Shown: piece by piece, positions 1-9,656 of the stretch | Position numbering within the stretch: the first letter of the stretch is position 1 | Layout of the letters: every line of letters begins with the position of its first letter | Assembly: GCA_030684935.1 (NCBI GenBank) | Contig: JAUXXH010000001.1 | Span: 62,001-126,000, forward strand | DNA from: Pseudolabrys sp. | GTDB lineage: Bacteria > Pseudomonadota > Alphaproteobacteria > Rhizobiales > Xanthobacteraceae | DNA length: 64,000 nucleotides | Direction: 5' to 3' | Translations under genes and position numbers: made by a program | The notes under the pieces: generated by a model | Seen by the model: the letters and a program-made list of their open reading frames with translations, nothing else | What the model was told of the DNA's origin: nothing | Databases searched by the model: none

Positions 1-1
1 C

Positions 2-316
2 GGCGTGGCGCAAGGCGTCGGTCAGGCGCTGATGGAAGACGTCCAGTTCGACTCCGGCGGGCAGCTGGTCACGGCGTCGTTCATGGATTACGCCATGCCG
101 CGCGCACACAATCTTTGCGAGATGCATGTCGAGAGCAACCCGGTGCCGACCAAGACCAACCCGCTCGGCACCAAGGGCGCGGGCGAAGCCGGCTGCGTCG
201 GCGCCCTGCCCGCGGTGGTCAACGCCGTCGTCAATGCGCTGTCGGAATTCGGCGTCCGCCATATCGAGATGCCGGCGACGCCGGAGCGCATCTGGCGGGC
301 GATGCAGCCGAAGTAG
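2..316 (+). CDS. Xanthine dehydrogenase/CoxL-family molybdopterin-binding large subunit, C-terminal end (partial)
   Basis: The frame is open from the window edge, so only the last 104 codons are present; the true start lies upstream. The fragment carries the motif KGAGEAG (about residues 58-64 of the fragment), whose glutamate is the conserved catalytic base of xanthine dehydrogenase, aldehyde oxidase and CO dehydrogenase large subunits. It ends in the usual way, with a short helix and a few residues after it. These enzymes hydroxylate heterocycles or aldehydes (or oxidise CO) using molybdopterin cytosine dinucleotide. The substrate cannot be read from the C-terminus. The FeS and FAD subunits would be expected outside the window. 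Confidence 0.85.
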   Translation, partial: GVAQGVGQALMEDVQFDSGGQLVTASFMDYAMPRAHNLCEMHVESNPVPTKTNPLGTKGAGEAGCVGALPAVVNAVVNALSEFGVRHIEMPATPERIWRAMQPK

Positions 317-325
317 CGGCGCCCG

Positions 326-1549
326 CTACTCGGCGCTGCTGCCGGCAGAAATACGCACCGGCTGAAAGCCGTCGCCGGTCAGCGCGCTCATGATCTCATT
401 GGCATGCGTGGCGTCGCGCGTCTCGATGGTGACATCGAGCTTGGCGCCCTTGGCCGGCACGTCAAGCAGCAGCCGGCGGTGCTCGACTTCGAGGATGTTG
501 GCGCCCAGCGCGCCGAGCCGCGTCGCGATGATGCCGAGCACGCCCGGCCGATCCGGAATGGTGAGCCGGAACGAGACGATGCGGTTCTCGCGGTCGAGTT
601 CGCGCACCATGATCGACGCCAGAATGCGCGGATCGATATTGCCGCCGCACAGGATCAGCCCGACCTTCTTGCCGCGGAAGCGATCCGGCTGGGTCAGCAG
701 GGCGGCGAGACCGACAGCGCCGGCACCCTCGGCCATGGTTTTCTGCAGAGTCAGATAGGCGTTGACCGCCCGCTCAAGGTGCTCTTCGTCGACCAGGACG
801 ATCTCGGAGACGAGGTCGCGGATCACCGGCAGCGTCAGCTTGCCGACATTCTTCACCGCGATGCCCTCGGCCAAGGTCGAGCCGCCGACCGGCCGCTGCT
901 CGCCGCGGAGCGCATTCCACACCGACGGATAGAGCGCCGCCTCGGCGCCGACGATTGCGATGTCCGGTTTGACGGCGCGGGCAGCAATGGCATTGCCGGC
1001 TATCAGCCCGCCGCCGCCGATCGGGATCACCATCACCTCCAGATCGGGGACCTCCTCCAGCATTTCCAGCGCAATGGTGCCCTGCCCGGCCATCACATGG
1101 GCGTCGTCGTAGGGGTGGACCAGCGTCTGGCCGCGCTCGGCCATGATCAGTTCGCAGCGCGCCTGCGCCTCGGCCACGGTCTCCCCGTCGAGCACCACCT
1201 CGGCGCCATGCGAACGGGTCGCGGCCACCTTCACGAAGGGCGTCGTCACCGGCATGACGATGGTGGCCGGGATACCCAGCCGCGCGGCGTGATAGGCGAC
1301 CGACTGGGCGTGGTTGCCCGCCGACATGGCGACCACGCCCCGCGCCCGCTCGGCCGCGCTCAGCGAGGTCAGCTTGACCATCGCGCCGCGATCCTTGAAC
1401 GAATTGGTGACCTGGAGATTCTCGTATTTGACGTAGACGTCGGCCCCGGTCAGCGCCGACAGCCGCGGCGCCGGCAGCATCGGCGTGCGCAGCACCGTCC
1501 CCGCGATCACGCGGCGGGCTTGGTTGATGTCGGCAAGGGTCACGGTCAA
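326..1549 (-). CDS. ilvA: Threonine ammonia-lyase (threonine dehydratase), ACT-domain type
   Basis: PLP enzyme that deaminates threonine to 2-oxobutyrate, the first step towards isoleucine or threonine catabolism. The PLP lysine lies in SFKDRGA near residue 55, the phosphate-binding loop GGGGLIAG near residue 185, and a C-terminal ACT domain (DRPGVLGIIATRLGALGAN) begins near residue 330, so allosteric control is likely. At about 407 aa it matches the short single-ACT form (TdcB-like) rather than the roughly 510-aa biosynthetic form. I chose the TTG start at 1549 because GGAG sits 8 nt upstream; GTG at 1543 and ATG at 1582 are in frame. A longer frame would run into the promoter of the divergent RDD gene. 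Confidence 0.88.
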   Translation of the reverse strand: MTVTLADINQARRVIAGTVLRTPMLPAPRLSALTGADVYVKYENLQVTNSFKDRGAMVKLTSLSAAERARGVVAMSAGNHAQSVAYHAARLGIPATIVMPVTTPFVKVAATRSHGAEVVLDGETVAEAQARCELIMAERGQTLVHPYDDAHVMAGQGTIALEMLEEVPDLEVMVIPIGGGGLIAGNAIAARAVKPDIAIVGAEAALYPSVWNALRGEQRPVGGSTLAEGIAVKNVGKLTLPVIRDLVSEIVLVDEEHLERAVNAYLTLQKTMAEGAGAVGLAALLTQPDRFRGKKVGLILCGGNIDPRILASIMVRELDRENRIVSFRLTIPDRPGVLGIIATRLGALGANILEVEHRRLLLDVPAKGAKLDVTIETRDATHANEIMSALTGDGFQPVRISAGSSAE

Positions 1550-1712
1550 GGCAGTGTCTCCAAGAAAGGCAAAAGCCACCATGCCGCAGGTCCGCGGGGT
1601 GCACCAGAAGCGTTTCGGGCAACGCGCCGGCACCTGTCCTCTTGCGCCGGAGCGGAGTAACATCCATGTCGGTACGAACGACCTCACTTCCCGCCTCAAG
1701 GAGGCACGCGAC

Positions 1713-2231
1713 ATGTCCATGGACGTCCGACCCCACGCCTATGATCCGGCCACGCAGCCGGAGCTGTTCGAAGGCGTCCTGTCACGCCGCGTTCTCGCGT
1801 TCCTGATCGACTTCCTGGTCATCTCGATCCCGGTGGTGCTGGCGGCGATGTTCATTTTCGCCTTCGGCATCATCACGCTCGGGCTGGGATTCATGCTGTA
1901 CTGGCTGCTGTCGCCGGCCGCCGTGATCTGGGCGCTGGTCTATTTTGGCCTCACTTTGGGCGGCGAGCGCTCGGCCACCATCGGCATGCGGGTGATGGAT
2001 CTGGAGATGCGCACCTGGTACGGCGGTCCGAGCTATTTCGTGCTGGGCGCGGTCCATGCCATAGGCTTCTGGTTCACGGTGTCGTTCTTCACGCCGTTCA
2101 TCCTGCTGGTGCCGTTCTTCAACGTCCGCCGCCGGCTGCTCCACGACATCATTCTGGGCACCGTAGTGATCAACAACAGCGCCCGTGCCGCCATGCTGCG
2201 GTCCTATATGGCGCCGTCCGGCGCCCGGTAA
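1713..2231 (+). CDS. RDD family membrane protein
   Basis: Protein of 172 aa with a hydrophilic N-terminus (about 25 aa) followed by about three to four hydrophobic helices. The Arg-Asp-Asp family pattern is recognisable: an early Arg-rich helix entry (SRRVLAFLIDFLVIS), GERSATIGMRVM in the middle, and RRRLLHDIILGTVVI at the end. RDD proteins are poorly understood inner-membrane proteins; some act in ion tolerance. The ATG at 1713 has an ideal AAGGAGG 8 nt upstream. It is divergent from the threonine dehydratase gene and followed, about 100 bp later, by bpt. Confidence 0.85.
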   Translation: MSMDVRPHAYDPATQPELFEGVLSRRVLAFLIDFLVISIPVVLAAMFIFAFGIITLGLGFMLYWLLSPAAVIWALVYFGLTLGGERSATIGMRVMDLEMRTWYGGPSYFVLGAVHAIGFWFTVSFFTPFILLVPFFNVRRRLLHDIILGTVVINNSARAAMLRSYMAPSGAR

Positions 2232-2330
2232 AGGCGGCCGGGGCATTGAAACCGGTCTTTGACGCCAGCCCCGCTTCGCGCAATGCTGCACCATGAGTCC
2301 ACAGGGTTCCCTGAATCGACGGCACCGTAA

Positions 2331-3080
2331 GTGACCCAGCATTCCCGCGACACGCCGCAGTTCTATCTGACCGCGCCGTCGCCCTGCCCCTATCTCAAGG
2401 GTCAGGAAGAGCGGAAGGTGTTTACCCATCTGGTCGGCGAGCGGTCCGGCGAACTCAACGACCTCCTCACCCACGGCGGCTTCCGCCGCAGCCAGTCGAT
2501 CGCCTACCGCCCGGCCTGCGAGACTTGCCGCGCCTGCGTGTCGGTCCGGGTGGTCGCCAATGATTTCATGCCGTCGCGCAACATGCGCCGCAACGCGGAG
2601 CGCAATGCTGACGTGATCGGCGAGATGCGCGCCTCGGCGCCCACCTCAGAGCAGTATTCCGTGTTTCGCGCCTATCTCGACGCCCGCCACCGCGACGGCG
2701 GCATGGCCGACATGACGGTGCTCGACTACGCCATGATGATCGAGGACAGCCATGTCGACACGCGGCTGGTCGAGTACCGCCGGCGCGGCCCGGACAGCGG
2801 CATCAATGGCCGCGGCGCCGGCCAGTTGCTGGCGGTGGCGCTGACCGATGTGCTCAGCGACGGGCTGTCGATGGTCTACTCATTCTTCGATCCCGAGGCC
2901 GGCGACCGCTCGCTCGGCACCTTCATGATCCTCGACCATATCGCCCGCGCCAAGGCGATGGGGCTGGCTTACGTCTATCTCGGCTACTGGGTGCCGGGCT
3001 CACGCAAGATGGACTACAAGGGCCGCTTCCTGCCGCAGGAGCGCCTGCTGGCCGCCGGCTGGAGCCGGGTCGAGAAGTAG
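2331..3080 (+). CDS. bpt: Aspartate/glutamate leucyltransferase (bacterial N-end rule, Bpt)
   Basis: Transfers leucine from Leu-tRNA to proteins starting with Asp or Glu, marking them for ClpS/ClpAP degradation. The 249-aa length is typical. The family signatures are visible: [19 protein letters not shown] at the N-terminus, the cysteine cluster [14 protein letters not shown] near residue 60, and [12 protein letters not shown] with [17 protein letters not shown] towards the C-terminus. Alphaproteobacterial copies are often annotated as arginyltransferase (Ate), but this is the bacterial Bpt branch. The start is GTG. It converges, with no gap, on the metal-transporter permease gene. Confidence 0.92.
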   Translation: MTQHSRDTPQFYLTAPSPCPYLKGQEERKVFTHLVGERSGELNDLLTHGGFRRSQSIAYRPACETCRACVSVRVVANDFMPSRNMRRNAERNADVIGEMRASAPTSEQYSVFRAYLDARHRDGGMADMTVLDYAMMIEDSHVDTRLVEYRRRGPDSGINGRGAGQLLAVALTDVLSDGLSMVYSFFDPEAGDRSLGTFMILDHIARAKAMGLAYVYLGYWVPGSRKMDYKGRFLPQERLLAAGWSRVEK

Positions 3081-3932
3081 TCAGGCCGGCGTCAGCGCTC
3101 GCTTTCGCAGCACGCCGTGTTTGGGGGCGAAAAGAAACGCCACAATGAAGAACGTCGCCTGCGTCAGCACGATGCAGGCACCGGTGGCGCCGTCCAGATG
3201 AAAGCTGACGATGGTGCCGATTGCGGCCGACGTGGTCGCGACCACGGTCGCGATCACCAGCATGCGCTCGAAGCTGTCGGTCAGCAGGAACGCGGTGGCA
3301 CCCGGCGCTATCAGCATGGCGATCACCAGAATGATGCCGACCGCCTTCAGCGATGCCACGATGGTCAGCGACAGCAGCACCAGCAGGCCGTAATGCAGCA
3401 CCCGCACCGGCAGGCCGATGGTGCGGGCATGGTTGGGATCGAAGCAGTACAGCAGCAGGTCGCGCCGCTTGACCAGCACCACCAGCAGCGTACCGCCGGC
3501 GACTATCGCGGTCTCGACCAGATCGCCGACGGTGACGCCAAGCACATTGCCGAACAGGATATGCAGCAGATGCTGGTCGGTCTCGACCTTGCTGAAGATC
3601 ACCAGACCCAGCCCGAACATGCCCGAGAAGACGATGCCCATCACCGTGTCCTCCTTCACCCGGCTGTTCTCCTTGAGGTAGCCGGTGAACAACGCGCAGG
3701 ACAGCCCGGCGGCGAAGGCGCCGACCGCCAGCGGCAGACCGACCACATAGGCCAGTACGATGCCCGGCAGCACGGCATGTGAAATGGCGTCGCCCATCAG
3801 CGACCAGCCCTTCAGCACCAGATAACAGGACAGCACGGCGCAGACCGCCGCCACCAGCAGCGACACGATCAGCGCCCGCTGCATGAACGGGTAGCTGAGC
3901 GGCACCACAAACCAGTCGATCACCGTGCTCAT
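3081..3932 (-). CDS. sitD: Metal ABC transporter permease, SitD-like
   Basis: Membrane subunit of 283 aa, ABC-3 family, with about eight hydrophobic helices. The features [24 protein letters not shown] near the N-terminus and APGATAFLLTDSFERM near residue 200 are characteristic of Mn/Zn/Fe permeases. Its ATG overlaps the stop of the preceding permease gene as ATGA, so the two are translationally coupled. It is the last gene of a four-gene operon (binding protein, ATPase, two permeases) in sitABCD order. The metal is not fixed by sequence, but the operator upstream points to manganese (or iron). Confidence 0.88.
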   Translation of the reverse strand: MSTVIDWFVVPLSYPFMQRALIVSLLVAAVCAVLSCYLVLKGWSLMGDAISHAVLPGIVLAYVVGLPLAVGAFAAGLSCALFTGYLKENSRVKEDTVMGIVFSGMFGLGLVIFSKVETDQHLLHILFGNVLGVTVGDLVETAIVAGGTLLVVLVKRRDLLLYCFDPNHARTIGLPVRVLHYGLLVLLSLTIVASLKAVGIILVIAMLIAPGATAFLLTDSFERMLVIATVVATTSAAIGTIVSFHLDGATGACIVLTQATFFIVAFLFAPKHGVLRKRALTPA

Positions 3933-4807
3933 GCCGCCGCCTCGACCGCGACCCGCTGCCGCCGGCGCGACGCCAGCAGGCCGTGCTTGGGCGCGAAATA
4001 GAAGGCCAGCAGAAACAGCAGCGTTTGCAGGCAGACGATCACCCCGCCGGTGGCGCCGTCGAGGAAGTAGCTGATATAGGCGCCGGCAAAACTGGTGGTG
4101 ACGCCGAGGATGACGCTGATGATGATCAGGCGGCCGAACCGGTCGGTCAGCAGATAGGCGGTGGCGCCGGGCGTCACCACCATGGCGATCACCAGGCAGG
4201 CGCCGACGGTCTGCAGCGCCGCCACCGTGCAGGCGCTGAGCAGCGTGAAGAACAGACCCTTCAGAAAATTCGTATTGATGCCGATGCTGCGGGCATGGTT
4301 CTCGTCGAAGAAGGTCACCATCAGGTCCTTCCAGACCAGCAGCAGGATGCCGAGCGAGACGCCGGCGATGATCGCCACCTGCACCACGTCCTCGTCGGCG
4401 ATGGCCAAAATGTTGCCGAGCACGATCGACTGGATGCTGACCGAGGTCGGCCAGATCGAGGCCATCAACAGGCCGAGCGCGAACAGCGCTGTAAACACCA
4501 GGCCGATCACCGCATCCTCCCGCAGCCGCGACTTCTGCTTGACGAAATTCATGGCGATGGAGGCGAGAATGCCGGCGAAGAAGGCGCCGGCCGCGAACGG
4601 CGCGCCGATGATATAGGCCGCCGCCACCCCGGGCACGATCGAATGCGCCAGCGCGTCGCCCATCAGCGACCAGCCCTTGAGCATCAGATAGGCCGACAGG
4701 AAGGCGCAGACGCCACCGACCAACGCGCTGACCCACATCGCCTTCAGCATGTAGCTGTATTCGAACGGGATCAGCAGCTGGCTGAGCAGGCTCATGTCAC
4801 TGTCCAT
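3929..4807 (-). CDS. sitC: Metal ABC transporter permease, SitC-like
   Basis: First of two permeases of the same ABC-3 family (292 aa). It shows the conserved [21 protein letters not shown] segment after the first helix and [16 protein letters not shown] near residue 205. SitC and SitD form the heterodimeric channel. The start overlaps the ATPase gene by 11 nt, and AGGA lies 5 nt before ATG 4807; a second in-frame ATG is at 4795. The C-terminus is Arg-rich and cytoplasmic. MntB is an equivalent name. Confidence 0.88.
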   Translation of the reverse strand: MDSDMSLLSQLLIPFEYSYMLKAMWVSALVGGVCAFLSAYLMLKGWSLMGDALAHSIVPGVAAAYIIGAPFAAGAFFAGILASIAMNFVKQKSRLREDAVIGLVFTALFALGLLMASIWPTSVSIQSIVLGNILAIADEDVVQVAIIAGVSLGILLLVWKDLMVTFFDENHARSIGINTNFLKGLFFTLLSACTVAALQTVGACLVIAMVVTPGATAYLLTDRFGRLIIISVILGVTTSFAGAYISYFLDGATGGVIVCLQTLLFLLAFYFAPKHGLLASRRRQRVAVEAAA

Positions 4808-5699
4808 CGGGATCCTGACGGCGGCTGTGCTTGTCGCCGTAAATCACCAGCGGCCGCTCGTCGTCGGTCAGCACCGTGACGCTGCGGGCATCGTCATCGT
4901 CGTGGAGCGCGGCGCCGCCGAGCTGGAAATTGCGCAATACGCCGCCGAAGGCGCGCTCGAGATTCTTCTGCGTGAACACTTCGGCGGTGGGTCCTGCCGC
5001 CAGCACCGTGCGGTTCAGCAGCACGACGTGGTCGCAGAAATCCGGCACGCTGCCGAGATTGTGCGTCGACACGAGCATCAAATGGCCGGAGGCGCGCAGT
5101 TCGCGCAGCAGGCCGATGATGGCGGCCTCGGTCTTGACGTCGACGCCGGTGAACGGCTCGTCCAGCAGGATGATGCGGCCTTCCTGCGCCAGCGCGCGGG
5201 CCAGGAACACCCGCTTCTTCTGGCCGCCGCTCAGTTCGCCGATCTGGCGCGTGCGGTAGGCGCTCATGCCGACCCGCTCCAGCGCTTCGTCGACCTTGTA
5301 GCGGTCGGCGCGCGACGGCATGCGCAGGAAATTCATGTGGCCGTAGCGGCCCATCATCACCACGGTCTCGACCAGCACCGGGAAATTCCAGTCGACGTCC
5401 TCGCTTTGCGGCACATAGGCGACGATATTGCGCTTCAGCGCCTCGCCGACCGGCAGGCCGCACAGCCGCACCTCGCCAGCCGACGGCCGGACGAAACCCA
5501 TGATGGCCTTGAAGATGGTCGACTTGCCGCTGCCATTGATGCCGACCAGCGCGCAGATGGTGCCGGGATCCAGTTCGAACGAGGCGTCGCGCACGGCGGT
5601 GAAGCCGTTCGGATAGGTGACGTTCAGGTCGCGCACCGAAATGCTGGCGCCGAGGCTGGCATTCGGGGCAGCGCCGATGGCCGCCACGGGGGCTGTCAC
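4797..5699 (-). CDS. sitB: Metal ABC transporter ATP-binding protein, SitB-like
   Basis: Cytoplasmic ATPase of 300 aa. Walker A is GINGSGKST (near residue 52), the Q-loop follows at [12 protein letters not shown], the ABC signature is LSGGQKKR and Walker B is IILLDEPF, followed by the switch histidine in VSTHNLG. The sequence after Walker A, with VDWNFPV, is typical of Mn/Zn/Fe importers. The GTG start at 5699 overlaps the TGA of the binding-protein gene as GTGA, which rules out the longer open frame upstream as the start. The C-terminal 50 residues are extra to the core and acidic. Confidence 0.9.
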   Translation of the reverse strand: MTAPVAAIGAAPNASLGASISVRDLNVTYPNGFTAVRDASFELDPGTICALVGINGSGKSTIFKAIMGFVRPSAGEVRLCGLPVGEALKRNIVAYVPQSEDVDWNFPVLVETVVMMGRYGHMNFLRMPSRADRYKVDEALERVGMSAYRTRQIGELSGGQKKRVFLARALAQEGRIILLDEPFTGVDVKTEAAIIGLLRELRASGHLMLVSTHNLGSVPDFCDHVVLLNRTVLAAGPTAEVFTQKNLERAFGGVLRNFQLGGAALHDDDDARSVTVLTDDERPLVIYGDKHSRRQDPDGQ

Positions 5700-6607
5700 G
5701 TGCCGAACCCCTTGGCGATGGTCTCGACCGTCACCTTCAAGAGATCGAGAAAAGTCGGCACCGGTCCGCCCTTCAGGCTCAGCGAGTCGACATACAGCAC
5801 GCCGCCATAGCGGGCGCCGGTTTCGCGCGCGACTTGCTTGGCCGCGCGATCGGAGATCGTGCTTTCGCTGAACACGACCGGCACCTTGTTCTTGCGCACG
5901 AGGTCGATGACCTTGCGCACCTGCTGCGGCGTGCCCTGCTCGTCGGCATTGATCGGCCACAGATAGGCCTCGCGCATCTGGTAGTCGCGCGTCAGGTAAC
6001 TAAAGGCGCCCTCGCTGGTCACCAGAATGCGCTGGCCCTCGGGGATGGCCGCCAGCCGCTTGCGCAGCGGCTCGTCCAGCGCCTTGATCCTGGCGGAGTA
6101 CGCAGCCGCATTGCGGTTATAGGCCTCGGCATTGGCCGGGTCGTATTGCGCCAGCGCCTTGCGGATGTTCTCGACGTAGATCAACGCGTTGGCCGGCGAC
6201 ATCCAGGCATGCGGATTGGGCTTGCCGGCATAGGGCCCTTCGGAAATGCCCATCGGCGTGACGCCGTCGGTGACGACGACGCTGGGGACATCCTTGACGT
6301 TCTGGAAGAACTTTTCGAACCAGCGCTCGAGGTTGAAGCCGTTCCACAGCACCAGGTTGGCCTCCTGGGCGCGCACGATGTCGCCCGGAGTCGGCTGGTA
6401 GTCGTGGATTTCGGCGCCCGGCTTGGTGATCGACTCGACCACCGCTTTGTCGCCGGCGACGTTCTGGGCGATGTCCTGGATCACCGTGAAGGTGGTGACC
6501 ACCTTGAACGGCCTGGTCCCCTGCGCCTGCGCCACGCCCGGGACGGCCAGCGCCAAGGCGACGACCACCATCAACACCCGGCGCCGGCTCGCGAAAGTGA
6601 CAATCAT
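5696..6607 (-). CDS. sitA: Periplasmic metal-binding protein of ABC transporter, SitA-like
   Basis: Cluster A-I (ZnuA/PsaA-type) solute-binding protein, 303 aa, with a signal peptide ending near VAQAQG. The metal-site ligands of the family are in place: His in EIHDYQPTP, His in PNPHAWMSP, Glu in TSEGAFSY and Asp/Glu in the C-lobe (FSESTISDR). There is no His-rich loop of the ZnuA type, which favours Mn/Fe over Zn. ATG 6607 is chosen because GGAGG lies 8 nt upstream; ATG 6613 overlaps that spacing. First gene of sitABCD, downstream of two palindromes. Confidence 0.9.
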   Translation of the reverse strand: MIVTFASRRRVLMVVVALALAVPGVAQAQGTRPFKVVTTFTVIQDIAQNVAGDKAVVESITKPGAEIHDYQPTPGDIVRAQEANLVLWNGFNLERWFEKFFQNVKDVPSVVVTDGVTPMGISEGPYAGKPNPHAWMSPANALIYVENIRKALAQYDPANAEAYNRNAAAYSARIKALDEPLRKRLAAIPEGQRILVTSEGAFSYLTRDYQMREAYLWPINADEQGTPQQVRKVIDLVRKNKVPVVFSESTISDRAAKQVARETGARYGGVLYVDSLSLKGGPVPTFLDLLKVTVETIAKGFGT

Positions 6608-6659
6608 ACGCATCGCCTCCAGGCCGAGGCGAACACCGCCCAGCGGCCCATTTCTGCAA

Positions 6660-6676
6660 TTGCAAACTATTCGCAA
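6660..6676 (-). promoter_or_regulatory. Palindromic operator-like box, sit promoter (proximal)
   Basis: A 17-bp imperfect palindrome of the form TTGC-N9-GCAA lies about 53 bp before the sitA start, just downstream of a possible -10. It resembles the Mur-responsive (Fur-family, Mn2+) operators described for sitABCD in rhizobia and does not look like the alphaproteobacterial Zur box. It is the nearer of two copies. Confidence 0.55.
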
Positions 6677-6678
6677 TT

Positions 6679-6706
6679 AAATGACATTCCGAAACGCCAT
6701 CGTCAA
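6679..6706 (-). promoter_or_regulatory. Possible sitA promoter
   Basis: On the minus strand, TTGACG (6706-6701) could be a -35 element, with an AT-rich CATTTA/ATTTAA stretch about 17 bp downstream as the -10. It lies exactly between the two TTGC-N9-GCAA boxes, which is where a repressor-controlled promoter would be expected. Moderate-to-low confidence, since the -10 is imperfect. Confidence 0.35.
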
Positions 6707-6711
6707 GCTTG

Positions 6712-6728
6712 TTGCGAATTACTGGCAA
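6712..6728 (-). promoter_or_regulatory. Palindromic operator-like box, sit promoter (distal)
   Basis: Second copy of TTGC-N9-GCAA, centred 52 bp from the proximal box (about five helical turns) and upstream of the proposed -35. The two boxes flank the promoter, suggesting cooperative or looping repression by a Fur-family metal sensor. Confidence 0.5.
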
Positions 6729-6822
6729 CTAGACGCCGGCCGGGCCGCGCGGCGGATGCCGGAATAGCGGCATCAGCGGAAAACGCAGTTGAAAATTCGC
6801 CCGTTCGCAGGGGCCCCGCGCC

Positions 6823-9096
6823 CTACTCGTCGGACGCCTTGGCGGCGGCGGGAGCGCCGCGGAACTTGTTGTTCTTCGGCAGGCCCTGGGCAATACGGCC
6901 GGCGTCGGCGCGGTTGCCGCGCCAATCCTTGAGTTCCTTCATCGACAGAGTCTGGGTCCGCCCGGCCCCGTCGAGCCAGCTCATGCCGTCTGCCGCGGCG
7001 AAGGTGGTGACGTCGGAGAGGCCCTTCTCCTTGTACTTTTGCAGCCGCACGCCGCGGCCGCGGGTCATCTCCGGCACCTGGTCGAGGCCGAAGATCACCA
7101 TCTTGCGGTTGGCGCCGATGGTGGCGACGGTGTCGCCCTCGACCGTGCACATGGCCACCGCCTTGTCGGGCGCCTTCAGGTTCAGCACCTGCTTGCCCTT
7201 GCGGGTGGTGCCGAGCACTTCGTCTTCGGGCACGACGAAGCCGTTGCCGCCATAGCTCGCCACCAGGAACTTGCGGCCGCCCTGGTAGGGCATCGCCGCC
7301 ACCACGTCGTCGTCCTGGTCCATGTCGATGAACATGCGCACCGGCTCGCCATGGCCGCGGCCGCCGGGCAGCTTCGAGCCTTCGATGGTGTAGAACTTGC
7401 CGTTGCTGGCGAAGATCAGAATCTTGGCGGTGGTTTCGGTCGGGAAGAAGAATTTCAGCCCATCGTCGGTCTTGAAGGTGACGCCGGACATGTCGGTGAC
7501 ATGACCGCGCAGCGCGCGGATCCAGCCCTTCTCGGACACGACCACGGTGATCGGCTCGCGCACCGCCATCGCTTCCTCGATCGCGGCCTCGTCATGTACC
7601 GGCGCCTCGCCGAAGGTGGTGCGCCGCTTGCCGATCTCGGTCTTCGGGCCGAACGCGACCTTCAGTTCCCTGATCTGGCCGGCGATGGTCTTCCATTGCT
7701 GGTCGGTCGAACCGATCAGGCCCTTGAGCTTGGTGCGCTCCTCGCGCAGCGCCTTTTCCTCGGCGCGGATTTCCATTTCCTCAAGCCTGCGCAAATTACG
7801 CAGCCGCATGTTGAGGATGGCGTCGGCCTGCACGTCGGTCAGCTTGAAGGTCTTGATCAGCACCGGCTTCGGCTCGTCCTCGCCGCGGATGATCTTGATC
7901 ACCTTGTCGAGGTTAAGATAGGCGATCAAGAAACCGCCGAGCATTTCCAGGCGATGCTCGATCGCCGCCAGCCGGTGCTTGGAGCGGCGCACCAGCACGT
8001 CGCGGCGATGGTCGAGCCATTCGATCAATACTTCGGCCAGGCCCAGCACCTTGGGAATGCGGCCCTTGACCAGCACGTTCATGTTGAGCGGAATGCGGTT
8101 CTCGAGCTCGGTCAGCTTGAACAGCGATTCCATCATCAGCGCGGCATCGACGGTGCGGGCGCGAGGCTCGATCACCAGCCGCAGGTCCTCGGCCGACTCA
8201 TCGCGCACGTCACCGATCAGCGGCAGTTTCTTGTCGTTGATCAACTCGGCGATCTTCTCGACCAGCCGCGACTTCTGCACCAGCCAGGGCACTTCGGTGA
8301 TCACCACCACATAGGTGCCGCGCCCGGTGTCCTCGGTCTCCCAGCGTGCGCGCACGCGGAACGAACCGCGGCCGGTGGTATAGGCTTCCGCGATCGACTC
8401 GGCCGAATCGACGATGACGCCGCCGGTCGGGAAGTCCGGACCCTTGACGTATTTGAGCAGCGTGCGGCTGCGCGCCTTCGGGTTGTCTATCAGGAACAGC
8501 GCCGCGTCGCACAGCTCGGCCGCGTTGTGCGGCGGGATCGAGGTGGCCATGCCGACCGCAATGCCCTGCGAGCCGTTGGCCAGCAGATTCGGGAACGCCG
8601 CCGGCAGCACCACCGGCTCCTCGCCGGTGCCGTCGTAGCTCGGGCGGAAATCGACCGCGTCCTCGTCGATGCCGTCGATCAGCAGCCGCGCCACTTCGGT
8701 CAGCCGCGCTTCGGTGTAGCGCATGGCGGCGGCGTTATCGCCGTCGATATTGCCGAAATTGCCCTGCCCGTCGACCAGCGGATAGCGCTGCGCGAAATCC
8801 TGCGCCAGCCGCACCAGCGCGTCGTAGATCGCCTGGTCGCCGTGCGGATGGAAATTACCCATCACATCGCCGACCACCTTGGCGGATTTCTTGAAGGCCG
8901 CGCCGGGGTCGAGGCGGAGCAACCGCATACCGTACAGGATGCGCCGGTGCACCGGCTTCAGCCCATCACGGGCATCGGGCAGCGCGCGATTCATGATCGT
9001 CGACAAGGCGTAAGCGAGGTAGCGCTCCTCCAGCGCATCGCGCAGAGCGACTTCCTCGATCTCGCCTTCTTCCGGGGGAATCAGCCTTTTACCCAT
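6823..9096 (-). CDS. parC: DNA topoisomerase IV subunit A
   Basis: Type IIA topoisomerase subunit that cuts and rejoins DNA to decatenate daughter chromosomes. The N-terminal breakage-reunion domain includes [21 protein letters not shown], and the catalytic tyrosine is Y127 in AAMRYTE. The 757-aa length and the short C-terminal beta-propeller (GrlA-like blades from about residue 500) separate it from GyrA, which is longer and carries a GyrA box. At the quinolone-determining position equivalent to E. coli ParC Ser80 it has Gln ([12 protein letters not shown]), which I believe is usual in this group. Single gene, facing the recO side across a 270-bp gap. Confidence 0.93.
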   Translation of the reverse strand: MGKRLIPPEEGEIEEVALRDALEERYLAYALSTIMNRALPDARDGLKPVHRRILYGMRLLRLDPGAAFKKSAKVVGDVMGNFHPHGDQAIYDALVRLAQDFAQRYPLVDGQGNFGNIDGDNAAAMRYTEARLTEVARLLIDGIDEDAVDFRPSYDGTGEEPVVLPAAFPNLLANGSQGIAVGMATSIPPHNAAELCDAALFLIDNPKARSRTLLKYVKGPDFPTGGVIVDSAESIAEAYTTGRGSFRVRARWETEDTGRGTYVVVITEVPWLVQKSRLVEKIAELINDKKLPLIGDVRDESAEDLRLVIEPRARTVDAALMMESLFKLTELENRIPLNMNVLVKGRIPKVLGLAEVLIEWLDHRRDVLVRRSKHRLAAIEHRLEMLGGFLIAYLNLDKVIKIIRGEDEPKPVLIKTFKLTDVQADAILNMRLRNLRRLEEMEIRAEEKALREERTKLKGLIGSTDQQWKTIAGQIRELKVAFGPKTEIGKRRTTFGEAPVHDEAAIEEAMAVREPITVVVSEKGWIRALRGHVTDMSGVTFKTDDGLKFFFPTETTAKILIFASNGKFYTIEGSKLPGGRGHGEPVRMFIDMDQDDDVVAAMPYQGGRKFLVASYGGNGFVVPEDEVLGTTRKGKQVLNLKAPDKAVAMCTVEGDTVATIGANRKMVIFGLDQVPEMTRGRGVRLQKYKEKGLSDVTTFAAADGMSWLDGAGRTQTLSMKELKDWRGNRADAGRIAQGLPKNNKFRGAPAAAKASDE

Positions 9097-9367
9097 GGTG
9101 ACTGACTACTGCGTCGAAGCGCGATGAACAAGCGATGAACGTGCTGGTCATCTTATCTTCCAAATGTCCCCGCTATCTTTGCGGCGGGAGATAGTGTTCT
9201 TTCCTGCATTCATCGCAGGAAAGAGCTTTGTTTCTAACCGTATCGCGTGAGAAAATCCGGGCAGCCCTGCCGTGCTCGTCCGTCGCTTCAATTCACGGCA
9301 TTTTTCAGCCGCGCTTCGTGAGGATCGTCCCGATCCGCACGGCGCGGCATTTCGGAGGAAACGACCC
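9097..9367. other. Intergenic region with two hairpins between parC and the secreted cationic protein gene
   Basis: This 271-bp divergent spacer contains two inverted repeats close together: CTATCT at 9173-9178 paired with AGATAG at 9189-9194, and a perfect 10-bp stem at 9198-9207 / 9215-9224 with a 7-nt loop. No open frame looks real. The hairpins could belong to the parC leader on the minus strand, to a long 5' leader of the gene at 9368, or to a small RNA. No T-run follows the strong hairpin closely enough on either strand to make it an obvious terminator. Confidence 0.45.
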
Positions 9368-9643
9368 ATGAGAATGATCATTCTGTCCGCCGTATTCGCC
9401 CTCGGCGTCGGTCTTGCCGGCACCACCGGCGCGTCCGCCGCCCCGGCCTCGACCGGCCTGAGCAATCTGCTGTCGAGCTCGGCCTTGTCGCAATCGCTGG
9501 TCGACGACGTGCAGTACCGCGGCGGGGACCGCTATCGCGGCCGCAGCAGCCGCGCCCGCCGCAGCTGTCGCCAGGTGCGTGTCTGCAACCGTGGCCGCAG
9601 CGGTCGCGTGCGCTGCTCGATCCAGACCGTCTGCCGTCGCTAA
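9368..9643 (+). CDS. Small secreted cationic four-cysteine protein, unknown function
   Basis: A 91-aa preprotein with a classic signal peptide (MRMIILSAVFALGVGLAG..., cleavage near ASA/AP). The mature part begins with a Ser/Leu-rich stretch and ends in an Arg-rich tail with four cysteines spaced C-x5-C-x9-C-x5-C, a symmetrical arrangement that could make two disulfides. A GGAGG ribosome site precedes ATG 9368, and a strong terminator follows 14 nt after the stop, so it is a self-contained transcription unit. I do not recognise a family. A cationic, disulfide-bonded secreted peptide could be antimicrobial or cell-wall-binding, but that is inference. Confidence 0.72.
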   Translation: MRMIILSAVFALGVGLAGTTGASAAPASTGLSNLLSSSALSQSLVDDVQYRGGDRYRGRSSRARRSCRQVRVCNRGRSGRVRCSIQTVCRR

Positions 9644-9656
9644 GGTCTGACGGACA

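Noticed and set aside
404-1660. Plus-strand open frame of 418 codons across the threonine dehydratase gene
   Set aside because: Shadow of ilvA, His/Asp/Arg-rich and without domains.
6660-6728. Zur-type zinc operator before sitA
   Set aside because: The palindromes start TTGC and end GCAA, unlike the known alphaproteobacterial Zur box; the binding protein also lacks a His-rich loop.
7039-9105. Long open frame (over 680 codons) on the plus strand across parC
   Set aside because: Exact antisense shadow of parC in GC-rich DNA; Arg/His/Gln-rich composition and no recognisable domain.
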